Shown here: piece by piece, positions 55,721-64,000 of the stretch
How the letters are laid out: each line of letters starts with the position of its first letter
Numbering within the stretch: the first letter of the stretch is position 1
Assembly: GCF_902168135.1 (NCBI RefSeq)
Contig: NZ_CABHOL010000021.1
Coordinates: 228,663 to 292,662, forward strand
Direction: 5' to 3'
Source: an uncultured Fluviicola sp.
GTDB taxonomy: Bacteria > Bacteroidota > Bacteroidia > Flavobacteriales_D > Crocinitomicaceae
Length of the DNA stretch: 64,000 nt
Translations under genes and position numbers: made by a program
Notes under the pieces: generated by a model
Told to the model about the DNA's origin: nothing
Seen by the model: the letters and a program-made list of their open reading frames with translations, nothing else
The model's database searches: none

Positions 55721-56764
55721 ATGAAAGTTTTGGTTGTAGGAAGTGGTGTTGCCGGAATTTGCCTGACTCATGAGTTGATTCAGGCTGGTTGTGATGTTCA
55801 GTTGATCGATAAGGGCGGAAATGCTTCTTCTGCTGTAGCAGCAGGAATTATCAATCCGCTTGTTTTCCGGCGTATGACCCTAAGCTGGCGTGTTTCCGAA
55901 TTGATTCCCTTTGCCCGTAAAAAATATGCTGAGATGGAACAATTAACCGGGAGTTCATTCTATCATCCGCTTGTGATCCGGCGTTTGTTTGCATCCGAAC
56001 AGGAGCTCGGATTCTGGAAGACAAAACAGGAACTTCCCGAATTTTCAGAGTATATGGAAACCCTGATCGAAGAAGACCTAAACTTTCCATTGGAACAAAA
56101 CACCTTCGGAACGGGTCGTGTAAAACAAGCCGCTTATATTGACACTGATGTATTCATGCATGTGAACCGCGCATATTTCCAATCAAAAGGAATTCTTTCC
56201 GAAGAAACCTTCGCTCAAAGAGAACTGGATCCGAAGGAAGCCGCTTACAAAGGAGTAAGTTATGACTTCATCCTCTTTGCCGAAGGAAAAGATGGCAAGT
56301 CCAATCCACTTTTCGCTTACCTTCCGCTGCAGCAGACTAAGGGCGAAGTACTGACTTTAGCATCTGAAACTATGTACGCGAAGGAATCCCTGAACCGCAA
56401 GTGTTTTTTGCTTCCCCTGGGTGACGGGCGGTTCAAAGTCGGTTCAACATACGCATGGGATACGGACAATACAATCCCGACGGAAGAAGGAAAACAAACC
56501 ATCACTGAAAATCTGAAATCGATCACTTCGGAAGCGTATACCATTACGGAACACAAAGCCGGGGTTCGTCCAACAGTTCCCGACCGCAGACCTCTGATAG
56601 GCAGGCATCCGGTATTTCCAAAAATGGTGATCGCAAACGGGTTGGGAACAAAAGGCTACATGATTGCACCGCTTTTGATGCATGAATTGGTAGATCACTT
56701 ACTGAAAGGAACGGAATTAAACTCAGAATCGCACATCAGCAGATTCCCTCATGTCCCTTTATAG
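55721..56764 (+). CDS. FAD-dependent oxidoreductase (DAO/glycine oxidase-like)
   Basis: Protein of 347 residues. The N-terminal dinucleotide motif is VLVVGSGVAGICLTHELIQAG followed by VQLIDKGGNASSAVAAGIINP. The C-terminal part has HKAGVRPTVPDRRPLIGRHP and NGLGTKGYMIAPLLMHELVD, the substrate and FAD closing region of D-amino-acid/glycine oxidase-type enzymes and of the MnmC C-terminal domain. The substrate cannot be deduced. It is separate from the DUF1295 gene by an inverted repeat and is convergent with the antiporter gene (26 bp between stops). Confidence 0.85.
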   Translation: MKVLVVGSGVAGICLTHELIQAGCDVQLIDKGGNASSAVAAGIINPLVFRRMTLSWRVSELIPFARKKYAEMEQLTGSSFYHPLVIRRLFASEQELGFWKTKQELPEFSEYMETLIEEDLNFPLEQNTFGTGRVKQAAYIDTDVFMHVNRAYFQSKGILSEETFAQRELDPKEAAYKGVSYDFILFAEGKDGKSNPLFAYLPLQQTKGEVLTLASETMYAKESLNRKCFLLPLGDGRFKVGSTYAWDTDNTIPTEEGKQTITENLKSITSEAYTITEHKAGVRPTVPDRRPLIGRHPVFPKMVIANGLGTKGYMIAPLLMHELVDHLLKGTELNSESHISRFPHVPL

Positions 56765-56790
56765 ATACTTTACCCATTTCCTTTTTCCCT

Positions 56791-59019
56791 TTACACTGAT
56801 TTCGCTTCCAGGATATCACGCAAATAGATTTGAATTCTTCGGTTTGATCCTACAATCCAGATTACATCGTCAGCTTCAAACGCCATGTCCGGATCCGGAT
56901 TAACGATGCGCTCATCACTCCGTTCCAATCCAACAACGATTCCTTGGCATATTTCACGCATACGGGAATGGCGCATGGTTTGACCTACCAGGTTTGAATC
57001 TTCCGGAATGGAGAACGAGTGCAATCCAACCTGCGAAGAATCTGATTTGGATTCGATCTTGGTTTCTGCAACCGTAATGTGGTTTTTAAATGCCGTTAAC
57101 TGCTCATCGGTTCCAATCACTGAAATAACATCATTCGGGTATAAAACATGATCTTGCCGCGGAATATTAATCGTTTGGTCCCCGCGTTCAATGATCACAA
57201 TGTTGATCCCGAATGTTTCGCGCAGTTTCATAGCACTTAAGGGTTGTCCGATTATCGGGGAACGCCCGTCGAGGGTGAAAGTCGTTAAATGCGAATCCCA
57301 GGGGGCCAGATAGTTCTTCTCTTTTTGAGACCGCTCGCGTTCATGCAAATTAAGCAGGAATCGCGTTTCAATCCGGCCGTAGAATCCTTTGATCCGGTGT
57401 CTTTGGGTAATAAAGAATGCCGTGCTTGCTAGTACTCCCAGCAGAGCCGCAAGCGGAGAGTAATATTTGGCGAAGACAAATCCGACGAAGAAAATAGCCA
57501 GTGCAATCCGAGAAATGATCAATGCCAGGAGTGGTCCGCGGTAAAGCGGCCTGGTCCAGATACTTGCATAGGTTTGCGAAGGTCCTCGTCTGAAAGCAAG
57601 CGCATACAGGAACGGGGCAATCATCAATAAAGTCAGGGAAACAATCAATAGTTTCTTCCAGTTACTTTCTTCGAAATACGGAGCAAGGAAACGGTCAGCC
57701 AATAAGATAATGCTGATGATAACCACCGAAAAAATAATCGTATTGATCAGGTAAAAACGGATCAATTTCTTCCAGTCGCTTGCTTCTGTAACCTGCTGGG
57801 TCCCCTGGCTGTACTTATACAAGCGGTTTTTCCATTTTACAGGCATTTTCAAAGTCACCCAATCCGATACCCTTCCCGAAAAACCGATCATGTAGGGAGT
57901 GGTGAATGTCGTAATCACCGAAACTGCCACCGCAACCGGGTACAGGAAGTCGCTGGTTACTTTGAGCGTCACACCGAGCGTTGCAATAATGAAAGAGAAT
58001 TCACCGATCTGCGACAAGCTCATTCCGGTTTGCACTGCCACTTTGATCGGCTGTCCGGCTATCAGAGCTCCAATAGTTGCAAAAATGGGTTTCCCTATCA
58101 ACAACACTACCGTTGAAATAGCAATCGGAAGTGCATATTCCACCAGCATATTCGGATCCAGCAGCATTCCTACGGAAACAAAGAAGATTGCTCCGAACAG
58201 ATCTTTCACTGATTGCACCAGGTGTTCAATTTTCTCCACTTTGGGTGTTTCAGCCAGGATAGAACCCATAATGAAAGCTCCCAAAGCAGGTGAAAATCCG
58301 GCTTCAGAAGAAAGTACGACCATCAAAAAACACAAAGCCAATGACAGTACCAATAATGTTTCATCGTTCAGGTACTTTTTGAGCTGTTTGAAAAGGGTCG
58401 GAAGAAAAAAGATCCCGGAAACAAACCACAAAACCAGGAAGAAAACGAGTTTGATAATCGAAAAGATCATCTCAGTTCCCTGGAAGGACCGGCTGATAGA
58501 AACCGTGGATAAGATCACCATGAGCACAACGGCTACCAGGTCTTCAATAATCAATGCGCCCAATACGATCCCGGCAAATTTCTGGCTTTTTACTCCGGAT
58601 TCATCAAAGGCTCTGAAGATAATAGTCGTAGAAGCAATACTCAGGATTCCGCCCATGAATAAACTATCCATCATTTCCCAACCCAGCATAACTCCTACGT
58701 TGTAACCGATCAGGAATGTCATCCCAACCCCCATCAGGGAAGTAATTACGGCGACATTTCCCACCTTGAGCAGTTTTTTGAAGCTGAATTCGAGCCCAAG
58801 TCCGAACAAAAGGAAAATTACCCCGATTTCTGCCCAGGTCTTGATTCCTTCCGATTCAACTACTGTAGGAAAAACATTGAAATACGGACCCACAAATACT
58901 CCGGCAATGATATATCCGAGAACAACCGGTTGGCGCAGCATCTTAAAAATGATCGTCATAGCGGCAGCCGCGCCTAAAATGAGTGCCAGATCGATAATTA
59001 ACTCCGGAACATGTCCCAT
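56791..59019 (-). CDS. CPA2 family cation:proton antiporter with RCK-C domains
   Basis: Protein of 742 residues. The N-terminal part (about 1-400) is a 12-13 segment Na+/H+ exchanger domain (LGYIIAGVFVGPYFNVFP, FLLFGLGLEFSFKKLLKVG, GFSPALGAFIMGSILAET, MSLSQIGEFSFIIATLG) like KefB/KefC. An extra membrane block (about 430-530) follows, then two TrkA-C/RCK-C regions (about 575-740) with LSAMKLRETFGINIVIIERG and LVGQTMRHSRMREICQGIVV. It probably exchanges K+ or Na+ for protons under ligand control. The RCK-N NAD-binding domain typical of KefC is not evident. Confidence 0.9.
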   Translation of the reverse strand: MGHVPELIIDLALILGAAAAMTIIFKMLRQPVVLGYIIAGVFVGPYFNVFPTVVESEGIKTWAEIGVIFLLFGLGLEFSFKKLLKVGNVAVITSLMGVGMTFLIGYNVGVMLGWEMMDSLFMGGILSIASTTIIFRAFDESGVKSQKFAGIVLGALIIEDLVAVVLMVILSTVSISRSFQGTEMIFSIIKLVFFLVLWFVSGIFFLPTLFKQLKKYLNDETLLVLSLALCFLMVVLSSEAGFSPALGAFIMGSILAETPKVEKIEHLVQSVKDLFGAIFFVSVGMLLDPNMLVEYALPIAISTVVLLIGKPIFATIGALIAGQPIKVAVQTGMSLSQIGEFSFIIATLGVTLKVTSDFLYPVAVAVSVITTFTTPYMIGFSGRVSDWVTLKMPVKWKNRLYKYSQGTQQVTEASDWKKLIRFYLINTIIFSVVIISIILLADRFLAPYFEESNWKKLLIVSLTLLMIAPFLYALAFRRGPSQTYASIWTRPLYRGPLLALIISRIALAIFFVGFVFAKYYSPLAALLGVLASTAFFITQRHRIKGFYGRIETRFLLNLHERERSQKEKNYLAPWDSHLTTFTLDGRSPIIGQPLSAMKLRETFGINIVIIERGDQTINIPRQDHVLYPNDVISVIGTDEQLTAFKNHITVAETKIESKSDSSQVGLHSFSIPEDSNLVGQTMRHSRMREICQGIVVGLERSDERIVNPDPDMAFEADDVIWIVGSNRRIQIYLRDILEAKSV

Positions 59020-59174
59020 GGAACTGGTTTTAAGGTTTAACTAAACCAATCAATTTATGATAATGCCTAAAATTAACAAAAACGCCCCTGTTTCTGATTA
59101 AAATCGGATTAAATCAGCCAAAAAATGCAAACTTTCCGGAAAAAACGACGATTTAAGAACCTGATTTTGTGATT

Positions 59175-59927
59175 CTAATTTTTGATAATATACCAAACAA
59201 TCACTTTGCGATCTTCGAGTTCTTCTTCTTTTCCCCGAATGATCTCAAAGCGCTTGGTGTTTCCCATTAATTTCAGCGCAGAAATACCGGTTAGTTCCTG
59301 ATCTTTTTCTGACTGGAAACTGCACAGAGAAACTTCCTGTTTTCCACCAATTCTCAAAATAGTATCAGGCGCAATAGCCGAATAATCAAGTGTTACTTTT
59401 TGGGTAGATTTAGTCTTATTGACTATGAGAAAGTCCACACGTTTTGTTTTCGGTTTCTCCAGCACCCGGTTGATCTCAACCAGCGGTCTTCCGGGCTTAG
59501 CAGTATCCCGGACCGTAACAGGAGGTATTTTCAATTTATCGTCATAACTATCTTCCGTAAAGGAAGTCTCGTTGCCCACCTCATCAAATTGCCGGGTAGA
59601 ATGGTAATACTGAATCCCGCCGTCAGGGGCATCACTGTAAGCAATACTTTTCACCTGTCCGTTCGGAAACCAGCTTAACAGTGCAGAAGCATGTCCGCCG
59701 AAATGTCTCAAATTATACGAACACACTTCTTTTCCCTGGTTATTAAACACTTTCAAACTTCCGCTCCGCTTGTCTTTATCCCAAGTTTCAATGATAGAGA
59801 TTTTCCCATTTTGATGAAAACATTTTTTCACCTCTGAGCCGTCAGTCAGCTTTACCGTTTTGCAGTTAAACTGACCAAAGAGTGGAGTTTGAATAATCAG
59901 GAGCAAAAGAAGTAAGCTTGTTTTCAT
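59175..59927 (-). CDS. Secreted protein with YwqK/MORN-like N-terminal region
   Basis: Protein of 250 residues starting MKTSLLLLLLIIQTPLFGQ, a signal peptide. The segment HQNGKISIIETWDKDKRSGS and LSWFPNGQVKSIAYSDAPDG resemble YwqK/MORN-type repeats found in Bacteroidota secreted proteins. The C-terminal part is a beta-rich domain with DTILRIGGKQEVSLCSF and no recognised motif. The ATG at 59927 is fixed by the signal peptide and by a promoter 4 nt upstream; a longer in-frame start would include the promoter. Confidence 0.72.
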   Translation of the reverse strand: MKTSLLLLLLIIQTPLFGQFNCKTVKLTDGSEVKKCFHQNGKISIIETWDKDKRSGSLKVFNNQGKEVCSYNLRHFGGHASALLSWFPNGQVKSIAYSDAPDGGIQYYHSTRQFDEVGNETSFTEDSYDDKLKIPPVTVRDTAKPGRPLVEINRVLEKPKTKRVDFLIVNKTKSTQKVTLDYSAIAPDTILRIGGKQEVSLCSFQSEKDQELTGISALKLMGNTKRFEIIRGKEEELEDRKVIVWYIIKN

Positions 59928-59931
59928 GGAA

Positions 59932-59961
59932 GGAAGATAGGCAATTTTGATGCCAAAACAA
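59932..59961 (-). promoter_or_regulatory. Promoter of the 59175-59927 gene, very close to the start
   Basis: TTG (59961-59959), a 19 bp spacer and TATCTTCC (59939-59932) on the minus strand, then TTCC and the ATG. The -7 box has two mismatches to TAnnTTTG. The predicted mRNA is leaderless. Confidence 0.5.
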
Positions 59962-60003
59962 TGGAGCACGACATATCGCACCCCATTGCTATTACCAATG
60001 AAA

Positions 60004-62919
60004 TTATTGCTTCATCATTTTCTTTGTTGCTACAACTTGTCCGTCTGCAACCAATGTGTAAGTATAAACGCCTGTACTCAGGTCAGAACCGAAAACAGTC
60101 ACACTACCAAGGCCTCTTTCCGTTACTTCAACAGAATTCATAAAGCGGCCGTTTCCATCATAGAAATGGATTTGTGCTTTCTTCACCGATTCCGGAATGG
60201 AGAAGTTGATCGTTGTTTGCTCTGCGAACGGATTCGGAACGTTTTGATCCAGTACAATTGCGTTGCGGTTGCTCAAAGTTACGTTCAGATTTTTACGAAC
60301 TTCTTCCTGGGCAGCAGGGGTATTTGCCTGAATGGCACTTTGGTTTAGCTGGCACAGTAAAGGTAAAATCCCCGAAAGGCAGTTTTCCAGTTGAGTCAAA
60401 CGGTCGTTCAAGTCCTCAATTTTCGCATCCTGATTTGCTACTATTTGCTCTAGACTATCTTGACCTGCCTGTAAAGCGTCATTTTGATTTTCCAAAGAAT
60501 CAATTTGAGCTTTTTGACTTTGGTAACCGGATACTAAGATCGGAAATAAACCACCTGCACTGATGTGTTTGATACTATCTCTTCCTGCCTTAACCAAATC
60601 CGGGAAAACAGTTTCAAATTCCTGGGCAATAAAACCATATTGTGTTCCCATCATGAATGTATCCTGAACCGTATTCCATTCGAAGGTTCTCGGGCGAAGT
60701 AAGCTTAACAAACTATCTGCATTGATTTCCAAATCCTGGATGTTGTGTTTAAGTGTTGAATCTGAAGTAACAGCTGTTCCATTTTCAACAATTGTTCCCC
60801 AAACATCCAGTGCAGAAGCTGCATAATATTTTTTAATGGCAACATTGTTTGAATTGCTGATATTTATTGCCGGAATATCCTGTGCTGCTGTCGGCATCGC
60901 TGTATGAGCCGTGTAAATATCTCCGCCGCTGTTCAGGTAATTTTGAACATTTGCCGAACTAGGCGAATAACTGTTTCCAATGGAGACGATGTAATCCGGG
61001 CAATACACAAAATTCCCGAAAGAATGGGCTCTGAACCCTTTTGTAATGTTGTCATTCCCATAAGCAAACGATTCCTGGCCCGTTACATAATTGGCTTTTC
61101 CGAAGATGTAGCCGAAGTATCCCTGGTTTTCATTGTTTGCTCCAATGGTATACGCACTTTGTGAGCTGGTAAGTGTATTTGATTTGTTGTTGTACCCGAA
61201 AACATAATCCCCGATACCTGCACCACCATAAGTAGCGTTTCCAACTTCATTTCCGTCGCCAAAAACTTTGGTTTGCTGGTTGTAGACTCTGTTGTAGCCT
61301 CCAAAGATATTATGTCCCCAGCCTTGCGGGTAAATAGCTGTATTGTAATTAATGGTATTTGCCAGACCAAGAATAATGTTTTGACTTACATCGTTTAACG
61401 GAGCATTCCCATTGTTGGCGGCACCTACAATAAAGTTTCCGTAAAGATTGTTGAAAACCATGTCATACCCATTGGCTGTAACTGTTGTATTACGCAATAA
61501 CGGACCTCCCAACTCCACGGTTGAAGGGTTCAATAAGTTCAATCCATTTTGAGCAGCAACAATTCCACCTGCCGGCCCTTGAGGTCCCATTGGTCCTGCC
61601 GGCCCTGTTGCTCCAGTAGCTCCCGCCGGTCCGGTCGCCCCAGTTGGGCCTGCTGGCCCTGCCGGACCTGCGGGCCCGGTAACAGTTCCCCAGGTTCCGT
61701 CTCCCAACAATGCAAGTGTATTATCATTTGGAAAAGCCAATCTTGATAATTCCACATCATTCGCACTTGTTCCGTTTTGAAGCCCCAATATAAGTGATTG
61801 ACCTCCCTGGGCAGGTACATTTCTAAAACGCGCATTTCCATTTACATCCAGCACTTCTGTCGGAAGGTTCGGGTAGCCTAAACCTATTCCAATTCTTCCC
61901 GATCCGGAAAAGATCAAACTTCTTCCTCCAAGTCTAACCTGTCGGTTTGCAGTTAATGCAGTGGCTGTTGGAGGAAGTGCCGCATACAAATCTCCTAATT
62001 GATAAGGAGACGTTGGGAATATGTTTCTTGAAACACCATTGTTTGCCGGAGGTGGCGCTGTATTCACCGTATGAAATGTTCCATCACCACCTAAAAAAGT
62101 GTTTGCATCACCGTTGAAATCCAATCTCCGCACATTCACATCTGATGCACCTGAAGCGTTAACTCCAACCAAAATAGAATTCGGAGTTGCTGCCTGTACA
62201 TTGCGGATGCGGGCATTGCCGTTTACATCCAGATTGGCTGTTGGGTTTGTAGTCAAATTTACGCCAACCCGGCCTCCGGATGGCATGATCTGCAGGTTTC
62301 CACTGCTGTTCGAAAGAAAATCGGTAAAAGGTCCGCCACTTGAATTTATCCCGCCGTATTGCAGTCTGAATTGAGGATTAAGATCCACAGCCTCCAGTCT
62401 TCTGTTTGCAGAAATATTTGCCATTTCTGTCTGATCACCAATACGCCAGAACCGGTTACTTCCCACAAAGGCATGCACCGTTGAATTGGTTGCAAATTTG
62501 TAATACTGGCCGGAAGGATTCAAGAGATTGAACCAAAATCCCTGTGCAGCTTTAGCAAGCAATTCGAAACGGTTATTTTGCCCCGATATTTGTCCGCTGC
62601 TTCCAAAAACAATATGGGTTTCGTTACCGCCACTGTTAAATGAAGTAAACATATCCAAATGCCCGATTCCTCCAGGAATGGGATCGAGAATTCGGAGACC
62701 GTCACCGGAGTTGCCGACCAGGGAATTTAATGCGCTTCCGGTAGTGAACCTGGCACGGAGCGTGTTGTTCGTGTAGATGTTGATTGGGAAGTTTAATGAT
62801 GTGCCAAAAATATTTCCATTTTGACCGGTTATTAAACTGTTATATGTCCATTCTTGACTAAATAATCTAAAGCAATTAATTACTAATATCAATGCTAAAG
62901 TGCATTTTAGATTTTTCAT
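60004..62919 (-). CDS. Tail-fibre-like adhesin: beta repeats + collagen-like + S74 chaperone + coiled coil + T9SS type A sorting domain
   Basis: Protein of 971 residues. Signal peptide (LALILVINCFRLFSQ); beta-rich repeat region with DVNGNARIRNVQ and DVNGNARFRNVP (about 230 and 358); a collagen-like Gly-x-y stretch at 415-452; a YadA-like trimeric beta region (about 510-650); a Peptidase_S74 intramolecular chaperone at about 717-800 with TSDSTLKHNI; a coiled coil (801-848); and a T9SS type A sorting domain (890-971). The Ser719-Asp-x3-Lys724 arrangement is that of self-cleaving S74 domains. It probably forms a trimeric surface fibre. It starts 3 nt after the previous gene's stop. Confidence 0.88.
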   Translation of the reverse strand: MKNLKCTLALILVINCFRLFSQEWTYNSLITGQNGNIFGTSLNFPINIYTNNTLRARFTTGSALNSLVGNSGDGLRILDPIPGGIGHLDMFTSFNSGGNETHIVFGSSGQISGQNNRFELLAKAAQGFWFNLLNPSGQYYKFATNSTVHAFVGSNRFWRIGDQTEMANISANRRLEAVDLNPQFRLQYGGINSSGGPFTDFLSNSSGNLQIMPSGGRVGVNLTTNPTANLDVNGNARIRNVQAATPNSILVGVNASGASDVNVRRLDFNGDANTFLGGDGTFHTVNTAPPPANNGVSRNIFPTSPYQLGDLYAALPPTATALTANRQVRLGGRSLIFSGSGRIGIGLGYPNLPTEVLDVNGNARFRNVPAQGGQSLILGLQNGTSANDVELSRLAFPNDNTLALLGDGTWGTVTGPAGPAGPAGPTGATGPAGATGATGPAGPMGPQGPAGGIVAAQNGLNLLNPSTVELGGPLLRNTTVTANGYDMVFNNLYGNFIVGAANNGNAPLNDVSQNIILGLANTINYNTAIYPQGWGHNIFGGYNRVYNQQTKVFGDGNEVGNATYGGAGIGDYVFGYNNKSNTLTSSQSAYTIGANNENQGYFGYIFGKANYVTGQESFAYGNDNITKGFRAHSFGNFVYCPDYIVSIGNSYSPSSANVQNYLNSGGDIYTAHTAMPTAAQDIPAINISNSNNVAIKKYYAASALDVWGTIVENGTAVTSDSTLKHNIQDLEINADSLLSLLRPRTFEWNTVQDTFMMGTQYGFIAQEFETVFPDLVKAGRDSIKHISAGGLFPILVSGYQSQKAQIDSLENQNDALQAGQDSLEQIVANQDAKIEDLNDRLTQLENCLSGILPLLCQLNQSAIQANTPAAQEEVRKNLNVTLSNRNAIVLDQNVPNPFAEQTTINFSIPESVKKAQIHFYDGNGRFMNSVEVTERGLGSVTVFGSDLSTGVYTYTLVADGQVVATKKMMKQ
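61564..61677 (-). repeat. Collagen-like repeat tract inside the fibre gene
   Basis: About twelve Gly-Pro-Ala/Gly-Ala-Thr-type triplets are encoded by repetitive GGNCCNGCN DNA, unlike the flanking sequence. Such tracts change length by replication slippage. Confidence 0.85.
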
Positions 62920-62922
62920 AAT

Positions 62923-63921
62923 TCATCTGATTAGATGAATCATACCATTAAACAAACTTTTTCTATCAACTTCACATTCGGAATAAGGATAACAGATATA
63001 ATAATATACTCCTTCTGAGACAACAGTACCAGATTTACTTAATCCATCCCATTTGAAAGGAGTTAATAACTCAACAATTTCGTTGCCCCAACGGTTTACG
63101 ACATAAACTTTTTCAAATTGTTCCTTGTTTCCTTTAATCTCAAAAAAATCATTTATTCCGTCATTATTAGGAGTAAAAATATTAGGAATTTCTATTTCAA
63201 CATCATTATCCTCTTCAACTTTACTAAGTGAACAACCATCCAAATAGAAATATGCCGAAAACCCAAAAATTGAATTGGGGTTAACTTCTATAAAACTTAA
63301 TGAAGAATCTTTTTTGAAATGACCAATGGAAACATATTTGTATGCACGCTGGGCAACAAACTCAAAAGAAAGAGTATACCACTTAAGAGTATCCTCGATA
63401 AGAGTGGATGAATCAATATATTGTGGAGTATAAATATTATAAAGAAAGTCCGAATCGTTTAATTCAGTTTCAGAAAAATAAAACCCGATATTTTTTATAG
63501 AATATCGACAATAATCTGCTAGATTGAAATGTCCAACAAACCTGTATTTTTTCCCGCATTCTAATTTCTCTGAAAAGGATAATTGAATATATTCATCATA
63601 TTCAAATTGATTTGACGAATTATATTCGGATCCAAAACCAACCATCCCATTGCCACTGTAAGCTTCCTGATATCCAAAAGGAGTGTTTGGAACTCCAACA
63701 ACAGCTCCTCCGGAACCAGATACATAACATGCATTAAAGTAGTCTGAAGTACTTAGCGCAGATTCGCACGGATTATAAACATATTTACAACGTTCTATCT
63801 GCGTTGCATCATCCGGGCACTGCCAATACTCCTCAAAGTCCCCATTGAGAATGAGGTTTTGCTGTCCCAAAACTTGGAAAGAAAAAAGAAAAGTGAATAA
63901 TATGAAAGCGGTATGATTCAA
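62923..63921 (-). CDS. Secreted protein with T9SS type B (gliding-motility-associated) C-terminal domain
   Basis: Protein of 332 residues with a signal peptide (TAFILFTFLFSFQVLGQ). The middle region (about 20-230) begins QNLILNGDFEEYWQCPDDAT, a carbohydrate-binding-like OmpA-associated pattern with several Cys. The C-terminus is a type B sorting domain: IEIPNIFTPNNDGINDFFEI, VYVVNRWGNEIVE and GVYYYICYPYSECEV. The only start in this frame after the stop upstream is TTG at 63921. Co-transcribed with the fibre gene. Promoter and start lie within 80 bp of the contig end, so upstream sequence may be missing. Confidence 0.8.
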   Translation of the reverse strand: MNHTAFILFTFLFSFQVLGQQNLILNGDFEEYWQCPDDATQIERCKYVYNPCESALSTSDYFNACYVSGSGGAVVGVPNTPFGYQEAYSGNGMVGFGSEYNSSNQFEYDEYIQLSFSEKLECGKKYRFVGHFNLADYCRYSIKNIGFYFSETELNDSDFLYNIYTPQYIDSSTLIEDTLKWYTLSFEFVAQRAYKYVSIGHFKKDSSLSFIEVNPNSIFGFSAYFYLDGCSLSKVEEDNDVEIEIPNIFTPNNDGINDFFEIKGNKEQFEKVYVVNRWGNEIVELLTPFKWDGLSKSGTVVSEGVYYYICYPYSECEVDRKSLFNGMIHLIR

Positions 63922-63981
63922 AAATTGTTTTTATAAATTCAGTAATTGTAGGTCTTATTTGTTCTCAAACAAATAAGAAAC

Positions 63982-64000
63982 CTGTCTCTTATACACATCT
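63982..64000. other. Nextera transposase mosaic-end adapter (sequencing artefact)
   Basis: The last 19 bases are exactly CTGTCTCTTATACACATCT, the reverse complement of the Nextera/Tn5 mosaic end. They are not genomic. The true sequence ends at 63981 and the window stops at an untrimmed contig end. Confidence 0.97.

Noticed and set aside
57899..58705. Open frame of 268 codons on the plus strand
   Set aside because: It lies fully antisense to the well-conserved antiporter gene and its product is Ser/Thr/Ile-rich without any domain pattern.
1..64000. CRISPR array, prophage, integrase, intact transposase, toxin-antitoxin or defence island
   Set aside because: No regularly spaced repeats and no relevant protein motifs were found on either strand.

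Overview
The window is chromosomal DNA from a member of the Bacteroidota, most likely a flavobacterial lineage near Fluviicola/Crocinitomicaceae. This is an inference from gene families, not a database hit. The reasons are a full-length sprA (type 9 secretion outer-membrane translocon) in the order maeB-ruvA-sprA, four proteins ending in T9SS sorting domains, an Omp28/DUF6029/TlpA operon, a LETM1-like protein, and promoters of the Bacteroidota form TTG-N18-20-TAnnTTTG with little Shine-Dalgarno use. The last 19 bases are the Nextera mosaic-end adapter, so the right edge is an untrimmed contig or read end. I saw no tRNA, rRNA, CRISPR array, prophage or intact insertion sequence.

Layout. 1-1.5 kb: end of a cell-shape operon (mreC-mreD-mrdA, minus strand). 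1.5-12.1 kb: cell surface and polysaccharide genes (beta-barrel protein, galE, Wzx-like flippase, FkbM methyltransferase, GT4 glycosyltransferase overlapping a GH114-like lipoprotein, acyltransferase 3) with small secreted proteins and a LETM1-like protein. 12.3-17.2 kb: rimP-nusA-infB operon, with a terminator-like hairpin in its leader. 17.3-23.2 kb: aldose epimerase, CorC/HlyC-type membrane protein, purQ-purD and a DUF6427-like membrane protein. 23.6-34.3 kb: maeB-ruvA-sprA-GNAT. 34.4-41.8 kb: two T9SS cargo proteins, a zinc-less sirtuin, a TlpA-DUF6029-Omp28 operon and a small conserved gene. 41.9-49.7 kb: biotin carrier protein, M1 aminopeptidase lipoprotein, Asp-box propeller lipoprotein and a large SprA-like outer-membrane protein. 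50-53.4 kb: nrdB-nrdA (class Ia ribonucleotide reductase) behind a 495 bp regulatory region. 53.9-59 kb: comF, DUF1295 protein, DAO oxidoreductase and a CPA2 antiporter. 59.2-63.9 kb: small secreted protein, an S74/collagen-like T9SS adhesin and a type B T9SS cargo.

Themes. The envelope genes fit together: SprA exports the CTD-bearing proteins, and the polysaccharide genes may build the surface glycan. At the DNA level the main observations are a hairpin repeat family used as terminators (three good copies with compensatory base changes), a probable attenuator before rimP, a small inverted-repeat element that supplies the last codons of a gene, and several promoters whose -7 box lies 4-7 nt from the start codon, which predicts leaderless mRNAs.
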